Position numbers and translations under genes: made by a program. From contig JAFGTT010000038.1 of the NCBI GenBank assembly GCA_016933955.1, positions 62,001 to 126,000 of the forward strand: a DNA stretch of 64,000 bases. Direction: 5' to 3'. The notes beneath the pieces were generated by a model that was not told where the DNA came from, searched no databases, and saw only the letters and a program-made list of their open reading frames with translations. Position 1 is the first letter of the stretch; every line of letters starts with the position of its first letter. Of the stretch, positions 1 to 7,166 are shown in pieces. Source of the DNA: Candidatus Zixiibacteriota bacterium (GTDB taxonomy: Bacteria > Zixibacteria > MSB-5A5 > GN15 > PGXB01).

Positions 1-57
1 CCATGGAAATTTAGGAAGAAAAACAAATATTAAACTATTTTTGGAGGATTAATAGAC

Positions 58-816
58 GTGAAACAGACATTATTCGTAACACTCAACTTTCTGATCTCGT
101 TTACGATCGGTTATGTCGTCTGGGGCGTTATCCTTAAAGCCCAGCCGGCGGGGACAATCGCCCATTCGGTACATCAGGGCGGACCTCTGGTGGTTGTATT
201 GTTTACCATTCTTCTTATGCTCATTGCTTTTGTGGTTGAAAGGTTTCTATCCCTTTATCGGGTTGCGAAGGGTAAGAGCTCGGTCCAGGTTTTCTTTAAG
301 AAGCTGGTAACGATGCTTCACAGTGACGATTACGACGGTGCCCTGGCCGCCTGTGACAAACAGCGCGGAACGACCGCCAATGTTTTACGGGCCGGGATCG
401 AGAAGTTCCGTTCGATCAAAGACGACGGATCCATCGAACCCGAAAAGAAAATCGCTTTAACCCAGGGTGCTATTGATGAGGCCAACGCTCTCGAGGGGCC
501 GCTCCTGGAAAGAAACCTGATTGCTCTTTCGACCATCGCTTCGATTGCCACCATGGTCGGTCTTCTGGGAACGACAATCGGTATGATTCGCGCCTTTGCC
601 GCGACCGGTAATGTCGAGGGCGGTGTGATCGATGCCCAGTCACTGGCGACCGGTATTTCGGAAGCGCTGGTGAATACGGCCGGCGGTCTGGTTTCCGGTA
701 TTCTCGGAATCTTTTTCTATAATTTCTTTGTTAATAAGGTGGACGCCTTTAACTATACGACCGATGAAGCTACCTTCGAGGTAATACAGATATTAAAGGA
801 CAAGGTGGGTAAGTAA
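58..816 (+). CDS. exbB: ExbB/TolQ/MotA-family proton channel protein
   Basis: Inner-membrane proton-channel subunit that, with ExbD, powers TonB-dependent outer-membrane transport. The 252-residue protein starts at a GTG preceded by GGAGG at 43-47. Hydrophobic segments lie at about residues 5-27, 44-65, 152-180 and 200-228; the last two carry the Gly/Thr-rich channel helices (for example GLLGTTIGMIRAF, then a GGLVSGILG stretch). The first segment is extra compared with the usual three-helix ExbB. A cytoplasmic loop of about 85 residues separates segments 2 and 3. It leads an exbB-exbD-exbD-tonB operon with gaps of 2 to 27 bases. Family assignment is firm; the transported substrate is unknown. 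Confidence 0.93.
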   Translation: MKQTLFVTLNFLISFTIGYVVWGVILKAQPAGTIAHSVHQGGPLVVVLFTILLMLIAFVVERFLSLYRVAKGKSSVQVFFKKLVTMLHSDDYDGALAACDKQRGTTANVLRAGIEKFRSIKDDGSIEPEKKIALTQGAIDEANALEGPLLERNLIALSTIASIATMVGLLGTTIGMIRAFAATGNVEGGVIDAQSLATGISEALVNTAGGLVSGILGIFFYNFFVNKVDAFNYTTDEATFEVIQILKDKVGK

Positions 817-819
817 CTC

Positions 820-1314
820 ATGGCTATAAAGAAAAAAAGGCGTATCGGCGTCGTGCTCGATATGACGCCTATGGTGGATATTACCATCCTCCTGCTCATT
901 TTCTATATGACGACCACGAGTTTCAAACCGCCCGAGGCAAAATCGGTAACTCTGCCGCAATCGCATTCGCAAATCGAGCTACCGGACAAGGACATTATTA
1001 ATATCACGGTGACCAAAAAGGACTCCATTTTTGTCGATTTCCTTCAGAAGGAGGATGTGATTATTGACGGAGTCGAACGGACGACGACCGTAAGGAAAGT
1101 GGCCGAGGCCGATCTTTATAATGTGGCCTCGCTGATCCAGCGGGCGCGCGCCGTTAATTTTCGAGCCTTACTTGTTATCAAAGCCGACCGCGACGCCAGT
1201 TACGGGGTGATGGATAAGATTATGGAATCGATGCGGGAAAACGAACTGACCCGGTTTCTGATTATTACCGATAACGAGGCCGAGACAATCGCCAAAGAAG
1301 AGGCGGGTACATAA
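820..1314 (+). CDS. exbD: ExbD/TolR-family biopolymer transport protein (first copy)
   Basis: Partner of ExbB in the proton-driven motor. The 164-residue protein has a short Lys/Arg-rich cytoplasmic start and one membrane helix at about residues 12-34 containing the family motif DMTPMVD. Asp20 is the expected proton-carrying residue. The rest is a periplasmic ExbD domain. The ATG follows a GGTGGG ribosome-binding site at the end of exbB, three bases after its stop, which implies translational coupling. A second, longer ExbD follows directly, so this motor probably uses two ExbD types. Confidence 0.92.
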   Translation: MAIKKKRRIGVVLDMTPMVDITILLLIFYMTTTSFKPPEAKSVTLPQSHSQIELPDKDIINITVTKKDSIFVDFLQKEDVIIDGVERTTTVRKVAEADLYNVASLIQRARAVNFRALLVIKADRDASYGVMDKIMESMRENELTRFLIITDNEAETIAKEEAGT

Positions 1315-1341
1315 TGACGCCGATTGAAAGGAGTGATATAG

Positions 1342-1989
1342 ATGGCCGGTGGTGCTGTTGCAGAATCAAGTAGATCGCATAAAGGCAAGGGTGGTCGTCG
1401 CAAGAAACGTCGTATTCATGTAAGAATCGATATGACCCCGATGGTCGATATCGTTATGTTGCTTTTGATATTTTACATGGTGACGACGGTTTTCTCGATG
1501 CCGCAGGCGATGGAAATTAACCTGCCGACTGAAAAGGAGACGGATACAATCGAAGTGGCCGAATCGAGACTGCTGACGATAAGGATTGATCAGGAAGACC
1601 GATTTTTCTGGAATATCGGCGATCCGGCTAAAAACACGCCGCAACTTATGCCATCCGTTCTCCCGGCGGGGGATACTCTTGGCTACCTGGTTTCGGCTGA
1701 TTCCCTGCGAAACCTGCTGGTGAACCTGAATCATGATATTCCGAAATTGAATACGCTGATTCTGATAAATAATGAGGCCCGTTATAATTCCATGGTTGAT
1801 ATTCTCGATGAGATTGACCTTCTGGAAAGGTCATGGAATGCCCAGATCGCCAAGGGCCTCGGTAAAAAAGTCGAGGAGCTGAGCCCGGAAGAAAAGTTCT
1901 CCTACCGCTATGCCATGGGCAAGTGGGAAGATACCGATGATCGTATCGTTCAGTATGCCCTCAATGTTGCGCAGGGAGGGGGTGAATAA
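1342..1989 (+). CDS. exbD: ExbD/TolR-family biopolymer transport protein (second copy)
   Basis: A second ExbD paralogue of 215 residues, longer than the first. It has a basic N-terminal tail (residues 14-24 rich in Lys/Arg), then a membrane helix with DMTPMVD, Asp36 being the predicted proton carrier. The periplasmic part is enlarged and ends in an acidic/aromatic tail after about residue 165 that ordinary ExbD proteins lack. The ribosome-binding site AAAGGAG lies at 1327-1333. Two different ExbD proteins after a single ExbB are common in Bacteroidetes-type and delta-proteobacterial TonB loci, so this copy probably forms heteromers with the preceding one. Confidence 0.9.
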   Translation: MAGGAVAESSRSHKGKGGRRKKRRIHVRIDMTPMVDIVMLLLIFYMVTTVFSMPQAMEINLPTEKETDTIEVAESRLLTIRIDQEDRFFWNIGDPAKNTPQLMPSVLPAGDTLGYLVSADSLRNLLVNLNHDIPKLNTLILINNEARYNSMVDILDEIDLLERSWNAQIAKGLGKKVEELSPEEKFSYRYAMGKWEDTDDRIVQYALNVAQGGGE

Positions 1990-1991
1990 CA

Positions 1992-2738
1992 ATGGCTCGA
2001 CCCTATAGTGGAATGTATGGCGGTTACGGCGCCTATGAGCTTAAGGCCAGGTACCAGCGAAATATGTTCGCGGGGACTATTTTTACGGTTCTTCTGGTGG
2101 CCGTGGTCGTCCTGGCGGTTTTCGTCTATCAGCAGTTGACCAAGGTTGAGGCGGTGGCCATGCAACCGACCATTATCAAGACGGTGGCCGATCTCGGTCC
2201 GCCGCCGACAATATCCAAACCGAAACCGAGGGTGGAAATTTCCACACCCAACAAAGCGGCGCCCAAGGTGGGAATTCCCAAACCGGTGGCAGATGATGAT
2301 GTTCTGGACGAGGATGTAGTGATTGCTTCCCGTGATGAAATCGCGGAGATTGTGGCGCCTCCGGTTTCTGCTATTTCCGATGAAGGCGGTGGCGAGATTG
2401 TCGTCGATATCGCCGAGGACGAATTCATGCCGGATATCAATGAATTTGTACCGGTGGAAGTCCCGGCGGAGATGATCTACGAGGAGCCGCCAAATTATCC
2501 CCGTCTGGCCCGTCAGGCCGGTATGGAGGCGGTGGTTTGGGTTAAGGCCCTGGTTGATAAAAATGGCAATGTTCGTGAAGCAGTGGTTTATAAATCTTCC
2601 GGTTCCAAAGCCGGATTCGATGAAGCCGCGGTGGAAGCGGCTTATAAATGCAAATATAAACCGGCAATTCAGAATGGCCGACCGGTGGCTATCTGGGTAG
2701 CTTACTCGGTCGAATTTACTTTGACCGACGCTCACTAA
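1992..2738 (+). CDS. tonB: TonB-family energy transducer (first copy)
   Basis: Couples the ExbBD motor to outer-membrane receptors. The 248-residue protein has an unusually conserved cytoplasmic start (YGAYELKARYQR), one membrane helix at about residues 26-48, a Pro/Lys segment at 58-95, an acidic linker, and a C-terminal TonB domain from about 155 (MIYEEPPNYPRLAR, then VKALVDKNGNV and KYKPAIQNGRPV). The linker is short and acidic rather than the usual long Pro-Lys rod. It starts two bases after exbD and is followed by a strong terminator, so it closes the operon. A near-copy lies at 3041. Confidence 0.93.
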   Translation: MARPYSGMYGGYGAYELKARYQRNMFAGTIFTVLLVAVVVLAVFVYQQLTKVEAVAMQPTIIKTVADLGPPPTISKPKPRVEISTPNKAAPKVGIPKPVADDDVLDEDVVIASRDEIAEIVAPPVSAISDEGGGEIVVDIAEDEFMPDINEFVPVEVPAEMIYEEPPNYPRLARQAGMEAVVWVKALVDKNGNVREAVVYKSSGSKAGFDEAAVEAAYKCKYKPAIQNGRPVAIWVAYSVEFTLTDAH

Positions 2739-2760
2739 GGAAAACTTCACATTAGCTTAA

Positions 2761-2789
2761 CGCCGCCCCTGCACGGGGCGGCGTTTTTT
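2761..2789 (+). terminator. Rho-independent terminator after the exbB-exbD-exbD-tonB operon
   Basis: A perfect 9-bp GC-only stem (CGCCGCCCC at 2761-2769 with GGGGCGGCG at 2775-2783), a five-base loop and six T residues. It lies 22 bases after the tonB stop. Confidence 0.95.
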
Positions 2790-3040
2790 ATCCGTTCAAT
2801 ATATATCTGACCAGGGAAGAAAATCGAATTTCACCTGTAATCGATATTAGAGGCATTAATCGTTAAACGGATCAATCCGGGGAAGCGTCATTTCATATAG
2901 AGCGATAAACCGGACAAGGTCGTAAGATTTGGGTATTTTCAGCACCGACCGGTGATCATCTCGTTACGATAATATTCCCGGAATTCCGGGCCTCATATAA
3001 ATGACCAGCATGTCCCCGCCTTCGAAAGGAGGATACAACT
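2790..3040 (+). other. Leader region between the two tonB genes
   Basis: About 250 bases with no convincing reading frame. It must contain the promoter of the second tonB, because a strong terminator closes the preceding operon, but no clear -35/-10 pair was recognised. A short palindrome CACCGACCGGTG lies near 2943-2954. A ribosome-binding site AAAGGAGG lies at 3026-3033, just before the ATG at 3041. Confidence 0.4.
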
Positions 3041-3814
3041 ATGAACCGATCCGGTCGGATCGCCGGAATGCCCTACGGGGCTTATGAACTCAAAGCCACC
3101 TATCAGCGCAGTATGCTACTGGGGACATTGAGTACGATTATCATGACAACCATGATTATCGGGGGGTTGCACTTATATCTGTTGTATTCTCCAGAGAGAA
3201 TAATTATTGAAGCCCGAACACCCCCAATAATCGGCGGCATATCTCAGCCATCTCCACCGCCATCGGTCGAGCGCGATAAACCGAATATTTCCGGAAAAAG
3301 ACGCCCGGCCGTGATCAACTCAGAAATTCACAATAGGCCGGTGCTGGTCGATGATAGTCTGTTATTGGAAGTCGAGGATAACAACCTGTCGACAAATGCG
3401 GAAATAGGCGAATTCTTAAATGGTGTTTATGGTGCCGGTGGGGGTGATACCGGTGAAGGAGACAGAACTTTTAATTATTGCGGAAACGGGACCGTCCCGG
3501 AATATCCATTGATCGACAGCGTCTTCTTTGTCGAGCAGTTACCGGTCATGATTTATGAGGAGCCGCCCGATTATCCGAGGCCGGCCCGGATGGCGGGGAT
3601 TGAGGGTATGGTCTGGATTAAGGCGCTGGTAGATAAGAATGGCAATGTGATCGAGGCGGTTGTGTTCAAATCATCGGGTACCCGGGCGGGATTGGATGAG
3701 GCGGCCCGCCAGGCGGCTTTCGAATGCAAGTATAAACCGGCCATACAAAACGGTTATCCGGTTCCCGTTTGGGTAACCTATAAGGTGGAATTCCGATTGA
3801 GGGATTCAAGATAA
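3041..3814 (+). CDS. tonB: TonB-family energy transducer (second copy)
   Basis: A 257-residue paralogue of the preceding TonB. It shares the cytoplasmic GAYELKATYQR motif, a membrane helix at about residues 27-48 and an almost identical C-terminal TonB domain (MIYEEPPDYPRPAR, VKALVDKNGNV, KYKPAIQNGYPV). The middle differs: a shorter Pro-rich part and a Gly-rich insertion around residues 128-165 with a lone Cys. It has its own ribosome-binding site and its own terminator, so it is a separate transcription unit with no ExbB/ExbD of its own, and it probably shares the upstream motor. The two copies look like a local duplication with diverged linkers, perhaps serving different receptors. Confidence 0.92.
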   Translation: MNRSGRIAGMPYGAYELKATYQRSMLLGTLSTIIMTTMIIGGLHLYLLYSPERIIIEARTPPIIGGISQPSPPPSVERDKPNISGKRRPAVINSEIHNRPVLVDDSLLLEVEDNNLSTNAEIGEFLNGVYGAGGGDTGEGDRTFNYCGNGTVPEYPLIDSVFFVEQLPVMIYEEPPDYPRPARMAGIEGMVWIKALVDKNGNVIEAVVFKSSGTRAGLDEAARQAAFECKYKPAIQNGYPVPVWVTYKVEFRLRDSR

Positions 3815-3882
3815 GCTTATTCGGCTGAAAACCTGATTTCCTCTCTCTCACTGCATTGATGCCTTTTGGGGGGGAGCAGTGG

Positions 3883-3919
3883 CAGCGCCGTTCAATACTT
3901 AAACGGCGCTGTTTTTTTT
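3883..3919 (+). terminator. Rho-independent terminator after the second tonB
   Basis: A 10-bp perfect stem (CAGCGCCGTT at 3883-3892 with AACGGCGCTG at 3902-3911), a nine-base loop and a run of eight T residues. Confidence 0.95.
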
Positions 3920-4026
3920 ATGCGGGGTAATCAAATTATTTTTTACAATATATTGGGTATATTATTGGATTCCATCCAACATCTTGACTTTCCGGTTTAT
4001 TAATAACCTTTTCATAAAAATAAGAC

Positions 4027-4055
4027 TTGACAACTGCACAAATGTGCAGTATATA
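4027..4055 (+). promoter_or_regulatory. Near-consensus promoter with a palindromic operator in its spacer (candidate LexA/SOS box)
   Basis: TTGACA at 4027-4032 and TATATA at 4050-4055 are separated by exactly 17 bases. The spacer is occupied by the perfect inverted repeat ACTGCACA-AA-TGTGCAGT (4033-4050), whose last base is also the first base of the -10. A repressor bound here would cover both promoter hexamers. The core TGCAC-AAAT-GTGCA fits the pattern TGCNC-N4-GTGCA that I recall being reported for the LexA box of Fibrobacter succinogenes, another FCB-group bacterium. The genes downstream (zinc ribbon, helicase, Lon-like protease) suit a damage response. The promoter is seen directly; assignment to LexA is inference. 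Confidence 0.75.
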
Positions 4056-4099
4056 TGTTTGGAGTCGATAATTAATCATATGGAGAAGGAGAATCGATC

Positions 4100-4291
4100 A
4101 TGATAAACGAACTTGGGCAATCTGTCTCCGGAATTGAAACCACCCCTATTGTTACAGGGCGGGATAAGGAACCGATCCGGCGGGAAATTCGGTTTGATTC
4201 GAATTTGGTCTGTCCGGACTGCGGGGTGTCGCTGGTACGGCTGGGCACCTGTTTTACCTGTCCGCGATGTGGTTTCGGCGGCTGTGAATGA
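4100..4291 (+). CDS. Small zinc-ribbon protein resembling the C-terminal tail of B12-dependent ribonucleotide reductase
   Basis: A 63-residue protein with a charged, poorly conserved N-terminal half and a C-terminal zinc ribbon: CPDCG at 38-42, CFTCPRCG further on, and a final GGCE. The spacing and the GTC-x-x-C-x-x-CG-x-x-x-GC ending resemble the C-terminal redox/zinc tail of class II NrdJ reductases, but no catalytic barrel is present. The start has GAGAAGGAGA just upstream. It is the first gene after the palindromic operator and lies about 50 bases before the helicase, so the two are probably co-transcribed. It could be an orphan NrdJ tail, a helicase partner or a generic zinc ribbon; the function is unknown. 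Confidence 0.7.
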   Translation: MINELGQSVSGIETTPIVTGRDKEPIRREIRFDSNLVCPDCGVSLVRLGTCFTCPRCGFGGCE

Positions 4292-4342
4292 AAGCAAGGG
4301 GGCGGTTTTGAAAGCACTTGTTTTTATAGGGAGGTTTTTCAG

Positions 4343-7039
4343 ATGAGACTTGGGAATCTGGTCAAATTCGATATTCCGGAATCGATTATCGAGGTTTGGA
4401 AGAGGCGCCAGGGCGATTATCTGCTTCCTCTTCAGGAAAAGGCGATCCGAAGCGGTTTGCTCCCGACCGGAGACGGTGCCCCAACTGACAATCTTTTGAT
4501 CTCCGCGCCGACATCATCGGGGAAATCATTCTGCGGTGAAATCGCGGCGGTGGGTTCGCTTCTGAAACGTCGCAAGGCAGTGATGCTTCTGCCGCTTAAA
4601 TCGATTGCCGAGGAGAAATATCATTATTATCGGTCATGTTATCGATCGCTGGGTTTGAGAATTCTGATTGTCACCGGCGATCATCCGGAAAACGATGGCG
4701 CTTTTGAACTGGGGAATTTTGATCTGGTCCTGGCGATTTATGAGAAATTCAATCGTTTGCTGACGGTCAATCCCGATTTATTGCAGCAGATCGGGTTGGT
4801 TATTGTAGATGAATTACAGATGCTTTCCGATCCCGGGCGCGGTCCGGAGCTGGAGATGGTCCTCGGCAAAATGCTCAGTTTTCCTTATTCGCCGCGGCTG
4901 GTGGCTCTCTCAGCGGTTCTGGGCGAATCATCGCCGGAGATCACGACCTGGTTGAATTGCCGGGTGATTCAGGAAACCGTTCGGCCGGTGGATCTGCTGG
5001 AAGGCGTGGCGAGTGGCGGGTGTTTTCGTTTTCGGTCGTTCAACAGCGGGCGGGAAGGGAAAGAGCGGATGGAACTGGGGGGTGGTGATGGCGACGATTC
5101 GGGAGTCGGGGGGATTATAGATTTTCTGGCCGGGAGTGAAAGCCCGCGTCTGGTATTTCTCAAATCCCGGCGGGATACTATCGATGCGGCTCTTCGTCTG
5201 GCCGCGGCGGTGAACTGGGGTCCGGCGGGGATGGCTCTTGACGCTATTGAAGGCGAAGAACCGGGGTTTTTAATTAATTCGTTGAAACAGGTTCTAAATC
5301 GGGGAGTGGCTTTTCATAGCGCCGATTTGACTCCGCGGCAACGGCGGGCCGTTGAAAACGGTTATCGCCGGGGCGAAATCCGGGTGGTTTTTTCCACTAC
5401 GACCTTGGCGATGGGAGTTAATCTGCCGGCCGAAATGGTATTGCTGGAAACCATGAAATATGTTTCCGGGGCACCAGGCGGAAAACCGTCCCTGGTTCCG
5501 ATCAGCCTGACGGAATTCCGGAATATTTCCGGGCGGGCGGGACGGTTTGGGTGGGGCGGTTCGGAGAAGCCGGGTCGGGCGGTGGTCCTGGCAAGATCGG
5601 ATTTTGAGTATGAAATTCTCTGGTCGGAATATATCGGGGCCGGGTCAAATGAAAAACTGGTTTCGGCGCTGGGCGGTTACTCGCGGGCCGATCTGGTGCT
5701 TGACCTGATTGTTTCCGGATTGGGGGCGGATATGTCACGGCTTCTATCGACGGTGAATAATATGTTGTACTATCGATGTCACGGCGCCCTGACGGAAAAT
5801 GAGATTGAACCGGTGGTGGCGGAATTGCAAACGGCGGGTCTGATCCGTTCCTCCCTGGAAGCTACACCCCTCGGAGCGGCGGTGGCTGAGAGCGGGATTA
5901 AGATCGAAAGCGCCCGTCATTACCTGCGGTTGCTCGATGAAAAACAGCCGGCCACCATGGTCGGCTGGTTGTTCCTGGCCCTGAGCGCTTCGGAATTCGA
6001 TGTGGCTCGTTCCGGGATGTTGTCCCCGGAATATTATCGTCGCACCTACGAACGGGTTTTGCACCGTCATTTCAGCGAGTATATCGGGGAAATCAGTGCC
6101 TACAGCGAAATTGATATCGGTCGGGAACCGCTGGGATACCGCATGATGGCGCTTTTGAAGGCGGTCTTTATGCTGACTGATTGGGCCGGGAAGCTTCCGG
6201 TCAGCCGGCTGGAGCGGCGATACCGGTTGCATCACGGGCAAATTCTCAACCAGGCCGAGACAGCCGCCTGGCTTTTGGCTTCGCTGGGGCGGTTGATCCA
6301 TGCCCGGGACTGCCATTCCCGAATACCGGCCGAATTAGCCGATCTGGCCTTTCGGGTGCAGTTCGGGATCGATCCGGCCATGAAAGAAATCCATTGTCTG
6401 ACCGGGGATATACTTAATCGGGCCGATTATGGAATGCTGGAGGAGCGCAATATTCGATCACTGGATGACCTTCGGTGGACACCTGAAGAAAGTCTTCGGG
6501 AAATCATTCGGCCGGAGAATAAATTTCGCCGGCTTAAAAAAGAAATAGACAATTTGGAACAGGAGGATAAAATGCAGGAAACAACCAGCAGTCAGATGAT
6601 CCCCATGAGGGGGATAAAAGGCGGGAGCAATTCTTTTATAAATTCCGCCGGTTCCCGACCTTCGTTGCTTGAGCTCGACGGCAGTTATGAGCGGGAGAGG
6701 TATCTGGTAAGAATCGACGGTTTTCCGGTGCGTCTGACCGGAAAATCGTTCAAATATCTGGCGAAACTGGCTTCGTCGCGGATTCATGGTAATGATGGCT
6801 GGATTTACAAAGATGATATCGAGATAGGTTTCAACCAGGCCCGTTATTTGTACCGGTTGAAGCAGGAGATGAAAGCCGGCGGGGTAGGCTGGGGTATATT
6901 CGAGAATAATCGTCTCGGTTACTACCGGCTGGATCTTGACCCGGGCCGGGTAAAACTTAATCTCCATAATCTTAAGAGTCACTCGGACTATGAGTTGCGC
7001 CAGATCGCCCAGGATCTGGAACTCAAGATGGCCAGTTAA
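4343..7039 (+). CDS. Ski2/Hel308-like DExH helicase with a C-terminal winged-helix domain
   Basis: A superfamily-2 helicase of 898 residues. Visible motifs are Walker A APTSSGKS at 55-62, motif Ib-like LPLKSIAEEKY, the DExH box DELQ at 156-159, motif III LSAVLG near 189, motif V near 350-360 and motif VI NISGRAGRFG from 394. Winged-helix and ratchet regions follow, with an HhH-like stretch near 690-720. The last part, about residues 785-872, reads like an OmpR-type winged helix (LTGKSFKYLAKLA, then ARYLYRLKQEM and NRLGYYRL), an unusual fusion for this family. The ribosome-binding site GGGAGG lies at 4329-4334. It is probably under the 4027 promoter with the zinc ribbon. A role in DNA repair or replication restart is inferred from family and operator. 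Confidence 0.88.
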   Translation: MRLGNLVKFDIPESIIEVWKRRQGDYLLPLQEKAIRSGLLPTGDGAPTDNLLISAPTSSGKSFCGEIAAVGSLLKRRKAVMLLPLKSIAEEKYHYYRSCYRSLGLRILIVTGDHPENDGAFELGNFDLVLAIYEKFNRLLTVNPDLLQQIGLVIVDELQMLSDPGRGPELEMVLGKMLSFPYSPRLVALSAVLGESSPEITTWLNCRVIQETVRPVDLLEGVASGGCFRFRSFNSGREGKERMELGGGDGDDSGVGGIIDFLAGSESPRLVFLKSRRDTIDAALRLAAAVNWGPAGMALDAIEGEEPGFLINSLKQVLNRGVAFHSADLTPRQRRAVENGYRRGEIRVVFSTTTLAMGVNLPAEMVLLETMKYVSGAPGGKPSLVPISLTEFRNISGRAGRFGWGGSEKPGRAVVLARSDFEYEILWSEYIGAGSNEKLVSALGGYSRADLVLDLIVSGLGADMSRLLSTVNNMLYYRCHGALTENEIEPVVAELQTAGLIRSSLEATPLGAAVAESGIKIESARHYLRLLDEKQPATMVGWLFLALSASEFDVARSGMLSPEYYRRTYERVLHRHFSEYIGEISAYSEIDIGREPLGYRMMALLKAVFMLTDWAGKLPVSRLERRYRLHHGQILNQAETAAWLLASLGRLIHARDCHSRIPAELADLAFRVQFGIDPAMKEIHCLTGDILNRADYGMLEERNIRSLDDLRWTPEESLREIIRPENKFRRLKKEIDNLEQEDKMQETTSSQMIPMRGIKGGSNSFINSAGSRPSLLELDGSYERERYLVRIDGFPVRLTGKSFKYLAKLASSRIHGNDGWIYKDDIEIGFNQARYLYRLKQEMKAGGVGWGIFENNRLGYYRLDLDPGRVKLNLHNLKSHSDYELRQIAQDLELKMAS

Positions 7040-7166
7040 ATCAGGGAACGTACAGGCAGGGATATGCGTTTTATATGATAGAAATGGACGGATGAACGAA
7101 TATTGCCGATTTGGCCCGTTTAAAAAATGTAATTCGGGCCGATATGACTTAGAAAAGGGACGGAAA

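Noticed and set aside
1950-2750. Long minus-strand reading frame (266 codons) opposite the first tonB gene
   Set aside because: It is the mirror of a clear coding gene with standard TonB homology; its composition (His, Arg, Gly, Phe rich) is typical of an antisense shadow frame.
7113-7140. Inverted repeat GGCCCG/CGGGCC as a terminator between helicase and Lon
   Set aside because: Only six base pairs with a 16-base loop and no T-run; not enough to split the transcript.
6990-7166. Extended N-terminus for the Lon protein
   Set aside because: The 59 extra codons overlap the helicase end and show no Lon similarity; the conserved Lon N-terminus begins just after ATG 7167.
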